A stretch of 16,010 nucleotides of DNA from NCBI GenBank assembly GCA_964515915.1, contig CAZEXM010000058.1:1-16010 (forward strand), in the 5' to 3' direction. Of this stretch, positions 7,091 to 14,686 are shown piece by piece. A program made the translations under genes and the position numbers. Numbering within the stretch: position 1 is the stretch's first letter; every line of letters begins with the position of its first letter. This DNA comes from JAHOYW01 sp964515915. GTDB lineage: Bacteria > Verrucomicrobiota > Lentisphaeria > Victivallales > Victivallaceae. The notes beneath the pieces are model-generated. The model was not told the origin of the DNA. It saw only the letters and a list, made by a program, of their open reading frames with translations, and ran no database searches.

Positions 7091-8263
7091 ATGGTTCTGA
7101 AAAACAAAAAAAGTTTTCTTGATCGGTTTATTGAGCGTGTCGACAGTATGGACGCGAACAGTTTACAGGCATATATTCTGCATTTATCGCGGGAAAAAGG
7201 ATTTTTTGAAACTATTTTCAACGCGGTTGAAGAAGGTATTTTAGTTATCGACCGGCGTTTGCGGATACGTTATCATAACCAGGCGGCTAAGAACCTGCTG
7301 GGGCTGCCGGATGATATTGGAAAGATTCGTTTGTCGCAATTCCTGCGAAATATTGACTGGTACCGGATACTCAAACAGGATGAGGAGGAATGGACGCGCA
7401 TGTCAAGGCAGGAAATTGAAATTATATATCCCAAACACCGTTATTTGCAGTTTTATTTAGTGCCGCATGCTGAAGACAGCGGTTTCGCGACGGTGATTTT
7501 GCGTGACGTAAGCGAATCGCGTCAGCGTACGCTGCAGGAATTGCAGACGGAAACGTCTAATTATGTTTCAATGCTGGCCGGGGAGGTTGCGCATGAAATC
7601 GGCAATCCCCTGAACAGCCTGTACCTGAATCTGCAATTATTGAATCGCATGTTCGAACCGGAGAAAAAGCCTGATATTGAAGAGTCGCGGGAAATGCTGA
7701 GAGCCTGCCGTAATGAAGTCGAACGGCTTGACAACATAATCAATCAGTTTCTGCACGCTATCCGTCCGGGAGAAGCCGCGATGCTTGACCTTAACATAAA
7801 AGATGTAATTATTGATACATTGACCTTCATGCAGCGCGAGATAGAAACTAAAGATATTTCCGTAAAATGCAACTGGCCCAAAATTCTGCCGAAAATATAC
7901 GGCGACATTTCTCAATTGAAACAAGCGTTTTTCAACGTTTTACGCAACGCGGTTCAAGCGATGCCGCAGGGTGGAGAGATTATCGTCAACGGTTTTTATG
8001 ATGATGATTATGTGATTTTAGAATTTATCGATACCGGCGGCGGTATCAGCGCCGATAAACTCAAGTGCATGTTTGATCCCTTCAAGTCCTTCAAAAAAGG
8101 CGGAACCGGTTTAGGCATGATGATTATCGAGCGGGTTTTGCGCGAACACGGCGCCGAGATGAGTGTCGACACCAGAGAAGGCGAGGGGACCGCAATAGTA
8201 ATCAAGTTCCCGCGCCCCGGAAGACGAATCAGAGTCCTGAACGAAGCAAAATCTTTGAATTAA
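7091..8263 (+). CDS. Cytoplasmic PAS-domain sensor histidine kinase (NtrB-like)
   Basis: A soluble histidine kinase of 390 residues. The reading frame is open upstream to a TTG at 7007, but that lies before the candidate promoter; the ATG at 7091 gives a standard start. In ATG numbering: a short N-terminal helix, a PAS domain at about 37-140 (ETIFNAVEEGILVIDRRLRIRYHN onward), the dimerisation helix with phospho-acceptor His168 in GEVAHEIGNPLNSL, the N box with Asn286 in NVLRNAVQA, the G1 box DTGGGIS (Asp314), the F box FDPFKSFKKGG, and the G2 box GTGLG (338-342). No transmembrane segment is visible, so it senses an internal signal or a partner protein, as NtrB does. No response regulator is in the window, so its partner is unknown. 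It converges on the gene at 8296-8724. Confidence 0.9.
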   Translation: MVLKNKKSFLDRFIERVDSMDANSLQAYILHLSREKGFFETIFNAVEEGILVIDRRLRIRYHNQAAKNLLGLPDDIGKIRLSQFLRNIDWYRILKQDEEEWTRMSRQEIEIIYPKHRYLQFYLVPHAEDSGFATVILRDVSESRQRTLQELQTETSNYVSMLAGEVAHEIGNPLNSLYLNLQLLNRMFEPEKKPDIEESREMLRACRNEVERLDNIINQFLHAIRPGEAAMLDLNIKDVIIDTLTFMQREIETKDISVKCNWPKILPKIYGDISQLKQAFFNVLRNAVQAMPQGGEIIVNGFYDDDYVILEFIDTGGGISADKLKCMFDPFKSFKKGGTGLGMMIIERVLREHGAEMSVDTREGEGTAIVIKFPRPGRRIRVLNEAKSLN

Positions 8264-8295
8264 TGCCGCGGTGTATGGCTGCGCCTGCCGGCTTA

Positions 8296-8724
8296 TTAAT
8301 CATCCTCCAGCACGCAGAAATGGGTGTTGATATATTCACACGCTTCTTCAAGGGAAACAAGGATTTTAGTGCAGTAGCGGGCCATCCACGGACTGCAGTC
8401 TTTGAATTCAAAGGGTGAAAATGCTACTACAAATTTGCCGAGACCATGTGAGGCGTAGAATACTTCCATACTCGTACCGATACTTGCTTTATTGTAATTG
8501 GCCAGGATAATGTCGGCATCGCGAACGTCCTGCAAATCAAATTCAACGATTTCGTTAGCGCTGTCGACTTGCCGGTCGACAAACTTGCGCCGCATCGGGT
8601 CAAGAGTTTTAAACCGGGCCGCTAATAATTTTTTAGCGGTTTCGCGCCACTCGCGGGCCTGTCCGGCGTGTTCGTCCATAATCGGGCCGCTTAAATAGAT
8701 AATCTTCGTTTTGCTGTAAGCCAT
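8296..8724 (-). CDS. Nucleoside 2-deoxyribosyltransferase-family protein
   Basis: A 142-residue protein with the fold signatures of PF05014-type enzymes, which exchange or hydrolyse the glycosidic bond of deoxynucleosides in salvage or base-modification chemistry. Visible are the N-terminal strand and binding loop IYLSGPIM (9-16), the acidic stretch DVRDADIILANYN (66-78), and GTSMEVFYASHGLGKFVV (84-100), where Glu87 is the expected nucleophile. The length is close to that of short family members. Substrate cannot be read from sequence; some relatives are nucleotide hydrolases of the DNPH1 kind, or have other roles. The start is an ATG with GGAAAGAG about eight bases upstream. It is a single-gene unit, divergent from the dehydrogenase. 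Confidence 0.75.
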   Translation of the reverse strand: MAYSKTKIIYLSGPIMDEHAGQAREWRETAKKLLAARFKTLDPMRRKFVDRQVDSANEIVEFDLQDVRDADIILANYNKASIGTSMEVFYASHGLGKFVVAFSPFEFKDCSPWMARYCTKILVSLEEACEYINTHFCVLEDD

Positions 8725-8763
8725 AAAATTACTCTTTCCAAACTAAAAGGTTCTATCTATATT

Positions 8764-8792
8764 ATTATGTCTATTTTCTAATGCAAGTGCAA
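8764..8792 (-). promoter_or_regulatory. possible promoter for the deoxyribosyltransferase-like gene
   Basis: On the minus strand TTGCAC (plus 8787-8792), a 17-base spacer and CATAAT (plus 8764-8769, five of six) give a start about 30-35 bases before the ATG. The -35 box is poor (three of six). The 214-base divergent gap 8725-8938 shows nothing else except the dehydrogenase promoter. Confidence 0.35.
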
Positions 8793-8864
8793 TTCATGTA
8801 AATCCGGCATTATCTTGAAAATAGTCCCTTTTAAAACCGGAATAAAGCTTGAACATGATTATTA

Positions 8865-8893
8865 TTGGCAAACATTTTTTTTTGCGTTATGTT
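8865..8893 (+). promoter_or_regulatory. candidate sigma70 promoter for the LDH2-family dehydrogenase
   Basis: TTGGCA (8865-8870), a 17-base spacer and TATGTT (8888-8893) predict a start near 8900, between the upstream in-frame TTG/ATG codons (8849, 8855) and the ATG at 8939. It therefore supports the shorter protein. Confidence 0.5.
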
Positions 8894-8938
8894 ATTAGCG
8901 GCAATTGTAAACGAAATATTAAAAAAAGGTTTGAATCC

Positions 8939-10054
8939 ATGTCCAATGATATTTACTGGGTGTCGTTTGATAAGATGGAAGCTTTCATGCGCGACGTTTT
9001 TATCGGCGTCGGAGTGCCGGAAGCGGATGCCGCAATTTGTGCGGATGTTTTGATTTCGGCCGATAAACGCGGTATTGATTCGCATGGAATCGGCAGGCTT
9101 AAAGCTATTTATTATGATCGCATCAAACTTGGTATCCAGAATGCGGTAACGGATTTTGAGGTCGTTCGTGAAGGGCCCGCCACCGCGGTAATTGACGGAC
9201 ATGACGGCATGGGGCAGGTTATCGGTAAACGCGCCATGCGGATGGCTATTGACAAAGCCGGAAAATACGGCATGGGAATGGTCGCCGTCCGTAACTCCAC
9301 CCACTACGGCATTGCCGGTTATTACTCTTTGATGGCGATAGAAAACGATATGATCGGTATTAGCGGAACAAACGCGCGGCCTTCGATCGCGCCGACTTTC
9401 GGCGTTGAAAACATGCTGGGAACCAATCCTTTGACTTTTGGCATGCCTTCGGATGAGGAATTTCCGTTTTTCCTCGACTGCGCGACGAGTATTTCGCAGC
9501 GCGGCAAGCTTGAGGTTTATGACCGCGCGGGTAAAGATATTCCGCCGGGCTGGGTGATCGGCCGGGATGGAAACACGCGTACCGACACCCACCTGATTCT
9601 GCAGGACCTGGTAAAAGGTACGGCGGCGCTTACTCCGCTTGGCGGAATTGGCGAAGACGGCGGCGGTTATAAAGGTTACGGCTATGCGACGGTCGTTGAG
9701 ATTTTGTCGGCGGCGCTGCAGCAGGGGGCATTTATGAAAGGCCTGCTCGGTTACGATGCGAACGGCGCCAGATGCCCGTATCGACTGGGCCATTTTTTCA
9801 TCGCGATTGATATTAAGGCTTTTATTGACCCGGCTGAGTTCAGGAAAACTACCGGGGATATTCTGCGCGGCCTGCGAAATTCCAAAGTCGCTCCCGGATA
9901 TGAGCGTATCTACACCGCCGGCGAAAAAGAATATCTCGTCTGGCTGGAACGCAAAGACAAAGGTGTTCCGGTGAACCCGGCACTGCAAAAGCATATCATC
10001 GAAATGAAAGCTGAACTCAATTTGAATAAATACCACTTTGAATTCGAGGAGTAA
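8939..10054 (+). CDS. Malate/L-lactate dehydrogenase family (LDH2/MDH2) NAD(P)-dependent oxidoreductase
   Basis: This family (MdhII, AllD, ComC, YlbC and relatives) oxidises or reduces 2-hydroxy/2-oxo acids with NAD(P) and does not use a Rossmann fold. The 371-residue protein has the family landmarks: DSHGIGRL (47-54) with a conserved His, RNSTHYGIAGYY (118-129) with the predicted catalytic His122, GTNPLTFGMP (161-170), FLDCATS (178-184), and GGGYKGYG (241-248). The frame is open upstream to TTG 8849, but AAAGG at 8925-8929 and the promoter at 8865-8893 favour ATG 8939, and the extra residues do not resemble the family. The C-terminus runs slightly longer than usual. Substrate is not predictable; malate, lactate, ureidoglycolate and sulfolactate are all possible. 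GAGGAG at its 3' end is the ribosome binding site of a decayed downstream gene. Confidence 0.88.
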   Translation: MSNDIYWVSFDKMEAFMRDVFIGVGVPEADAAICADVLISADKRGIDSHGIGRLKAIYYDRIKLGIQNAVTDFEVVREGPATAVIDGHDGMGQVIGKRAMRMAIDKAGKYGMGMVAVRNSTHYGIAGYYSLMAIENDMIGISGTNARPSIAPTFGVENMLGTNPLTFGMPSDEEFPFFLDCATSISQRGKLEVYDRAGKDIPPGWVIGRDGNTRTDTHLILQDLVKGTAALTPLGGIGEDGGGYKGYGYATVVEILSAALQQGAFMKGLLGYDANGARCPYRLGHFFIAIDIKAFIDPAEFRKTTGDILRGLRNSKVAPGYERIYTAGEKEYLVWLERKDKGVPVNPALQKHIIEMKAELNLNKYHFEFEE

Positions 10055-10059
10055 ACTTT

Positions 10060-10116
10060 ATGCTGTGGATATCTCACCGGGGCGAGTCTTGCGACGCGCC
10101 GGAAAATGACGGTTGA
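10060..10116 (+). pseudogene. remnant of a glycerophosphodiester phosphodiesterase gene (N-terminal fragment)
   Basis: Six bases after the dehydrogenase stop an ATG opens with GAGGAG eight bases upstream. The 18 codons read MLWISHRGESCDAPENDG and stop at TGA 10114-10116. ISHRGES-DAPEN matches the diagnostic N-terminus of GDPD-family enzymes (AHRG-S---PENT-AAF), including the active-site His and Arg and the metal Glu of PEN. The rest of the roughly 240-residue domain is missing: 58 bases further on the convergent cyclophilin gene ends. A second frame from 10106 reads MTVDGLV, slightly like the LTADG-V segment of the same family, which would suggest an internal deletion, but the evidence is thin. 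A real 18-residue peptide cannot be excluded. Known: the GDPD motif. Inferred: gene decay. Confidence 0.6.
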
Positions 10117-10174
10117 CGGCCTGGTGCGGAATAGCGGTTTCAGCAAAAGTTTTCATTTCGCGACTGGCGGAAAC

Positions 10175-10777
10175 TTATTTAACTCTGACGATTTCTTTGA
10201 TAATTATAGTCTTTTGCGGGACGTCACTGTAATGTTTTTTGCGTGTCGTTTTGACTTTGCTGATTTTATCAAGCACCTCCATGCCGGCGATGACTTTGCC
10301 GAAAACGCAGTAACCATAGGCGCTTGAGCTTTTGTTTCTGTAATCAAGGAAAGCATTATTTTTCAGATTGATGAAAAACTGATTGGTGGCACTGTCAACA
10401 GCGCTGGTTCTCGCCATGGCGATTGTCCCGCGTTTGTTGCTTAAGCCGTTGTCGGCCTCATTTTTAACGGGTTTTCCGGTTTCTTTTTTTGTTAAATATT
10501 CGTCAAAGCCGCCGCCTTGAATCATGAAACCAGGAATAACCCGGTGAAATATTGTTCCATTATATTGTTTTGCGTCTACATACATTAAAAAGTTTTTTAC
10601 GGTCAAGGGGGCTCTGTCCGGATAAAGTTCGACTTTGATGTCCCCCATGGAGGTCTTGATAAGCACCACCGGCAAAGCGGGTTTGACACTCGTTTTTTTG
10701 CCGGTTTTTGCTGCCGCAAAAGCATTAAATCCGTTTAACATGAACAGGAAACACATTCCTATAAGCAGCTTTTTCAA
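10175..10777 (-). CDS. Exported cyclophilin-type peptidyl-prolyl cis-trans isomerase
   Basis: Catalyses cis-trans isomerisation of Xaa-Pro bonds during folding of exported proteins. The 200-residue precursor has a signal peptide (MKKLL, hydrophobic core, cleavage around AFAAA at residues 19-23) and then a single cyclophilin domain. Active-site residues are visible: Arg79, Phe84 and Gln87 in FHRVIPGFMIQGGG, Met121 in TIAMAR, Gln133 and Phe135 in ATNQFFINL, and FLD at 143-145. It corresponds to PpiA-like periplasmic enzymes. The start codon is TTG at 10777: AGGAG sits eight bases upstream, and only this start gives a complete signal peptide; the next Met (residue 8) would remove the basic n-region. 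It lies 34 bases downstream of the SPFH gene and may share its transcript. Its 3' end converges on the GDPD remnant. Confidence 0.92.
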   Translation of the reverse strand: MKKLLIGMCFLFMLNGFNAFAAAKTGKKTSVKPALPVVLIKTSMGDIKVELYPDRAPLTVKNFLMYVDAKQYNGTIFHRVIPGFMIQGGGFDEYLTKKETGKPVKNEADNGLSNKRGTIAMARTSAVDSATNQFFINLKNNAFLDYRNKSSSAYGYCVFGKVIAGMEVLDKISKVKTTRKKHYSDVPQKTIIIKEIVRVK

Positions 10778-10785
10778 AATTTCTT

Positions 10786-10790
10786 CTCCT
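10786..10790 (-). promoter_or_regulatory. ribosome binding site that fixes the TTG start of the cyclophilin
   Basis: AGGAG on the minus strand, eight bases before TTG 10777-10775. No ATG in this frame lies upstream before the SPFH gene ends, so this site supports a non-ATG start. Confidence 0.6.
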
Positions 10791-10811
10791 TCGATAGTTT
10801 TTTAATGAAAA

Positions 10812-12029
10812 TTATTTAGTCGCGGCCGCGGGTTTATTTTTGTCAATCATGGACATCAGCCACATTTTAAATAAACCGGCATCTCCGGAATCTTTTCCGG
10901 AACCGACAATTATAGTTTTCGGGAATGTCGCTCCGGCAACAGCAGTGCCGTAAGCTTTGGCGACGGCAACCTGTTTGTTCGCCAGGATTTCCGCGAGGAC
11001 TTTTTCTCTTTCGGTGATGGCACCTGATAGTTGGATTTCTTTTTGTTTGGCTTCGGCAAGCGCGATCTTTGTTTGCGCGTCAAGTTTTGCCTGAACAAGT
11101 TCTATCTGGGCAACTTCTTCTTGTTGTCTGGCTTTTACCAGGGCTTCTTCCTTTACCAGCCCGGCAATCTCGACGAGTTTTTGTTGTCTTATCAGAGCTT
11201 CTTTCTTTTCGAATTCGGCGACGGAAACTTTTTTGTTCGCAGCGATTTCGGCAAGTTCTTTTTCGCGTTGGGCATCGGTAACGGCTTTCATTTTTTCCAT
11301 TTCAGCTTTACCGCTTTCTTCAGCGATTTGTTTTTTGTATTTCGCCATAGTTTCCTTTAATTCCATCTTGTACTGAATTTCTTTTGATTCAGCCTGTTTA
11401 CCCAGCAGGATCGCTTTTTGCTGTGCCTTAAAAAGAGCAAGCGTATCACTGTCAAAGTTCAAGTCAGTAAGTTCGACTTTGTCAACGGTTATCCCCATTC
11501 CTTTCAAAGATATGTTGCCGACGAATTGTTTTCTGATATCGGCAATAAATTTTTCCTGTTGTTCAATCGCTTCAGAAGAAGTCATTTGAGAAGCCGCGAC
11601 ACGGGCTATTTCTTTGAGTTTGGAAAGAACGATTCCATCCGCGATTTCTGTATTTCCACCGCAGTTTTCGTGCATTTTCATCACTTCCTCCTTAGGGCCG
11701 AGCAGACGATAGGTCACGCGGGTACTGAATTGTCCGGTTCCTTTATTTTTAAAGCGAACCGAGATGGATTCATCAGACGGGGAACCTTCACGCACATCGG
11801 CGGAAAAGAAGACATTAACGACTTTAGGATAGGTCCATATTTTTGGAAATAATTTGGTATAATAGCCGCCAATGGTCCGGATTTCTATATTGCCGTCAAT
11901 AGACTGGATTATTTGGAAATTCTGGACGTCATTTCTACCGATAAAGCCTTTGGCAAGCACCAGAAAAATGATAACTAATACGACGATAATTCCACCAATT
12001 ATTTTTGCGAGATTTACTGCCTTTGTCAT
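10812..12029 (-). CDS. SPFH/band-7 (prohibitin/flotillin-like) membrane-anchored coiled-coil protein
   Basis: A 405-residue protein with one N-terminal membrane anchor (about residues 10-26), an SPFH domain (about 32-215, including VFFSADVREGSPSDESISVRFKNKGTG and the late segment GITVDKVELTDLNF), then a long charged helix (about 215-365) rich in Ala, Glu, Lys and Gln and typical of band-7 oligomerising coiled coils. A short hydrophobic segment (AYGTAVAGATFPKTIIVGSG) and an Ala/Lys-rich tail follow. SPFH proteins form large membrane-bound ring or cage assemblies, often with proteases or as lipid scaffolds. No NfeD or FtsH partner is adjacent; the neighbours are ftsZ upstream and an exported cyclophilin downstream. 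AAGGTG five bases before the ATG is a good ribosome binding site. A function at the division site is conceivable but not shown. Confidence 0.85.
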   Translation of the reverse strand: MTKAVNLAKIIGGIIVVLVIIFLVLAKGFIGRNDVQNFQIIQSIDGNIEIRTIGGYYTKLFPKIWTYPKVVNVFFSADVREGSPSDESISVRFKNKGTGQFSTRVTYRLLGPKEEVMKMHENCGGNTEIADGIVLSKLKEIARVAASQMTSSEAIEQQEKFIADIRKQFVGNISLKGMGITVDKVELTDLNFDSDTLALFKAQQKAILLGKQAESKEIQYKMELKETMAKYKKQIAEESGKAEMEKMKAVTDAQREKELAEIAANKKVSVAEFEKKEALIRQQKLVEIAGLVKEEALVKARQQEEVAQIELVQAKLDAQTKIALAEAKQKEIQLSGAITEREKVLAEILANKQVAVAKAYGTAVAGATFPKTIIVGSGKDSGDAGLFKMWLMSMIDKNKPAAATK

Positions 12030-12053
12030 GATTACACCTTTTTTTTTAATTTG

Positions 12054-12067
12054 TTATCAGTTATCAG
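12054..12067. repeat. tandem TTATCAG pair in the SPFH leader
   Basis: Two head-to-tail copies of TTATCAG sit between the SPFH promoter and start codon, so they would be in its 5' leader. Short arrays of this kind occur between genes in many bacteria. With only two units the significance is low. Confidence 0.35.
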
Positions 12068-12089
12068 TAAACTCACAACTGTTTCACTT

Positions 12090-12117
12090 ATTATATATTA
12101 AGAATACTAAGAATCAA
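12090..12117 (-). promoter_or_regulatory. candidate sigma70 promoter for the SPFH gene
   Basis: On the minus strand TTGATT (plus 12112-12117), a 16-base spacer and a perfect TATAAT (plus 12090-12095). Transcription would start near 12083, giving a leader of about 50 bases. It lies just after the ftsZ stop, so the SPFH gene can be expressed apart from ftsA-ftsZ. Confidence 0.55.
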
Positions 12118-12129
12118 GCCGCCGGAGCT

Positions 12130-13335
12130 TTAACCTTTGTCAATAATGATTCCTTTTCGCTGGAAGCTTGGTACGTCAAGGTCTTCGCCCTGATGGGTTA
12201 CCGGCGAACTGTTCAGAAAGATTCCTCTGGAAATATTCTGCAGCGGTAATTCCGCCTGTTCCAATTCCGTCCCGAAAAGACTGTCTAATTTTGGTTTATC
12301 CTCCGTGAGTTGCGGTTTTTCAGGCATAAAATTTGGATTTTGAGATATTTCTTCTTTCCTTTTCTGCTCATCAAATTTTATCGCTATCGCGGTTATTTGA
12401 ATTTTTCCGTCGTAACTTGCGGCAGTATTGGCACCAACAATTAAATGACATTCCGGACGGATAAATTTTTCAAACGCCTCGAGAGTTTTCTTAGTTTCGT
12501 CAATTTTTAAATCATTGCCGCCGGTTAATGAAACAATAACTGTATCGGCCTCTTTCAATTTTTCCACACCGCCGAGCAAAGGAGAATCCAGCATGCGCTG
12601 CAGCGCGATGTGGTTTCGATTCAAGCCGTCATCCGCAGTTGCCGTGCCCACGCCTATACTGGCAAAACTTTTGCGTTTATTCAGGACTTCCCGGATATCG
12701 CTCAAGTTGGCGGCGAGTAAATTGTTATGGCGAATGATTTCACTGACGCCGATAATTGTTCCGGCAACTTCCTGGTCGGCCATTTTGAAGGCTTCGTCGA
12801 CGTGAGTGTCGCCCGGCAGGCGGGAAAATAACAAATCGTTAGGCAGATATAACAGGACATCCGCTACCGGCAATAATTCCTTAATGCCGTTTTCGGCTGT
12901 CCGGCGTTTACTGTGCCCTTCCAGCGAGAAAGGCATGGTAATAATAAATATTGATGAAATTTTCAGTTTTCCGGCGATTCCGGCAAATGCCGCGACGCCG
13001 CCGGTCGCGGTGCCGCCGCCGAGTCCGCCGGTAACAATCAACAAGGAACTGTCGCTGATAAGGTCTTCAATGTGAGCGCGTTCACGGGATATTGAGCGTT
13101 GGCCTTCAAGAACATTGCCGCCGCAGCCTTTGCCTTGACGCCATTTACTGTCGGCGAGGAATTTTTGACTGCTGTCCAAGGGGCACTCGTCCAGAATGCT
13201 TGAATCAGTATCAATTGCCAGCAATTTTAAATGCGCGGCATGCGGGGAATCAGCCAATCGGCTGACTATTCTGACTCCGGCACCGCCAAGTCCTATTACT
13301 GTAATTGGTCCGTTATTTTCTGTTTGTTGTTCCAT
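12130..13335 (-). CDS. ftsZ: Cell division protein FtsZ, divergent
   Basis: The tubulin-like GTPase of the cytokinetic ring. The 401-residue protein keeps the overall order: VIGLGGAGVRIVSRL (13-27) for the N-terminal GTP loop, IDTD (41-44), the tubulin signature region GGLGGGTATGG (103-113), TMPFSLEGHSKRR (133-145), LPND (164-167), the T7 region LLAANLSDIREVL (206-218), DSPLLGG (250-256) and a C-terminal peptide DLDVPSFQRK (385-394) like the E. coli LDIPAFLRK that binds FtsA. Divergent points: GGGTATG where the usual motif is GGGTGTG, and the T7 loop where E. coli N207-x-D209-x-x-D212 aligns with Ala208, Asn210 and Asp213, so only the last is kept. Divergent FtsZ is known in PVC bacteria. ftsA lies five bases upstream. 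I see no strong ribosome binding site, so translation may be coupled. Confidence 0.9.
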   Translation of the reverse strand: MEQQTENNGPITVIGLGGAGVRIVSRLADSPHAAHLKLLAIDTDSSILDECPLDSSQKFLADSKWRQGKGCGGNVLEGQRSISRERAHIEDLISDSSLLIVTGGLGGGTATGGVAAFAGIAGKLKISSIFIITMPFSLEGHSKRRTAENGIKELLPVADVLLYLPNDLLFSRLPGDTHVDEAFKMADQEVAGTIIGVSEIIRHNNLLAANLSDIREVLNKRKSFASIGVGTATADDGLNRNHIALQRMLDSPLLGGVEKLKEADTVIVSLTGGNDLKIDETKKTLEAFEKFIRPECHLIVGANTAASYDGKIQITAIAIKFDEQKRKEEISQNPNFMPEKPQLTEDKPKLDSLFGTELEQAELPLQNISRGIFLNSSPVTHQGEDLDVPSFQRKGIIIDKG

Positions 13336-13340
13336 GTGCT

Positions 13341-14618
13341 TTAAATTTTAAGGGATTTACATACATCTGAAAGTGAGCGCAAAAAGCGGCTGGCCGCACC
13401 GTCCGCGCTGTTCAATATTTTTTCAGTAATACTGTTTTTTTGTTTGGAATTGACAATTTGATTGAATTCCTCAGCGAATTTTAAAGTACCCCAAACCGTA
13501 GCGTAGCGCGGATTTTCCAATCCGGCGGCGGCACCGTTTGCCGCAAATGGCTGCCCGACGCGAACCGGTAGATTAAATACTTCGCGGAACAATTCGGAGC
13601 TGCGCGGCAGCAGCGCTCCGCCGCCGCTCAGTACCCCGCCGGAACTGAGATTCTGTAAAATGTTCTGGGTTACGAGCTTCCCGTGAATAATCTGGAAAAT
13701 TTCCCGTAAACGTAAATCAATGATTTTTTCAAATGAAGTTAAGGGTATTTTGCGTATGCCGCCCGGGTTTGCCCGGGTTTCAATAAAGGGTTTACGCCCC
13801 CGGGTGTGTTCGACGATAGTTCCTTCCTGAAGCAATTTCCGGCAATCCGATATGTGTAAATCCAAGCCCAGGGAGAGATCGTTCGCGAGGTGTTCGAAAC
13901 CCACCGGCAAAATTCCGCTGGCAAGTATTCCCATATTGAATATGGCAAGGTATTCGCAGGTGCCGGCGCCGATATCCAGCAGTAAAGCGCCGTTTTCCTT
14001 TTCTTCCTCGGTCAAAACTCCATAGGCGGAAGCTATGCCGCTGAAAACCGGCGCGGGATCATCATCAAAGCCGGCATCGCGGAGCAATGAATAAAAATTT
14101 TCGATTTGATTGCTTTTGCCGTGAACAGCGTGAATACAGACTTCAAGTTTGTGTGCGGTCATATCGCTTGGGTTGCGAACGCGCTTGTGTCCGTCAAGCA
14201 GGAAATACGAATCAAAGGAATTAATAAGCGTTCTATCATAGGGGATATTATTTGACTGCGCGTTTTTAACTGCTGTAGTGATTTCCTCTTCACCGATGCG
14301 ATGATCATCGTTATGTATGAAAACTGTCCCCGAACCCTGATATGATAAAATACTTGATCCAGTTATTGATATGGCGATTATATTGCTGTCGTTTATCGCG
14401 CGGTTCGAGCTTTCGTCCGCCTGTAAAACAGCTTTGATGAGTTGTTCAAGCGCGGTGTCCATATCGACGATTTCGCCCTTGATGACTGAATTATTTGATG
14501 GACATTCCCCGAAACCGATTACCGCCAGTTTTTTATCAGCGGAGGTTTCTCCAATTAAAACACATATTTTGGAGGTGCCGATTTCTATGGCGGTAATGAC
14601 ATTATGTTGTTGAAACAT
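13341..14618 (-). CDS. ftsA: Cell division protein FtsA
   Basis: An actin-fold ATPase that tethers FtsZ filaments to the membrane. At 425 residues it matches the family (about 420). Seen: phosphate-1 loop AIEIGTSKICVLIGE (10-24), the FtsA-specific 1C region after about residue 85, phosphate-2 loop LLDIGAGTCEYLAIF (213-227; the second Gly of the usual GGGT is Ala), adenosine motif GGVLSGGGALLP (327-338), and a C-terminal stretch ASRFLRSLSDVCKSLKI (409-425) that forms an amphipathic helix like the E. coli membrane-targeting sequence. It is followed five bases later by ftsZ, the classic ftsA-ftsZ order. Upstream is a pseudopilin, not ftsQ or ddl, so the cluster is rearranged. The ribosome binding site is weak (GGGA about ten bases upstream). 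Confidence 0.93.
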   Translation of the reverse strand: MFQQHNVITAIEIGTSKICVLIGETSADKKLAVIGFGECPSNNSVIKGEIVDMDTALEQLIKAVLQADESSNRAINDSNIIAISITGSSILSYQGSGTVFIHNDDHRIGEEEITTAVKNAQSNNIPYDRTLINSFDSYFLLDGHKRVRNPSDMTAHKLEVCIHAVHGKSNQIENFYSLLRDAGFDDDPAPVFSGIASAYGVLTEEEKENGALLLDIGAGTCEYLAIFNMGILASGILPVGFEHLANDLSLGLDLHISDCRKLLQEGTIVEHTRGRKPFIETRANPGGIRKIPLTSFEKIIDLRLREIFQIIHGKLVTQNILQNLSSGGVLSGGGALLPRSSELFREVFNLPVRVGQPFAANGAAAGLENPRYATVWGTLKFAEEFNQIVNSKQKNSITEKILNSADGAASRFLRSLSDVCKSLKI

Positions 14619-14686
14619 ATAAAAAAATCCCGATTTAACCTTAGCTTATTAAAGGTATTACTGATAAGGGGAATTACTAATGGATG

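Noticed and set aside
8261..8294. Imperfect TTAATGCCG/CGGCTTATTAA hairpin between the kinase and the convergent gene
   Set aside because: The arms pair only with a bulge and overlap the stop codon region; no T-run follows, so I could not support a terminator.
8831..10036. 401-codon open frame on the minus strand opposite the dehydrogenase
   Set aside because: It is fully antisense to a clear LDH2-family gene, has no family features or ribosome binding site, and reads as a His/Arg/Phe-rich shadow of the real frame.
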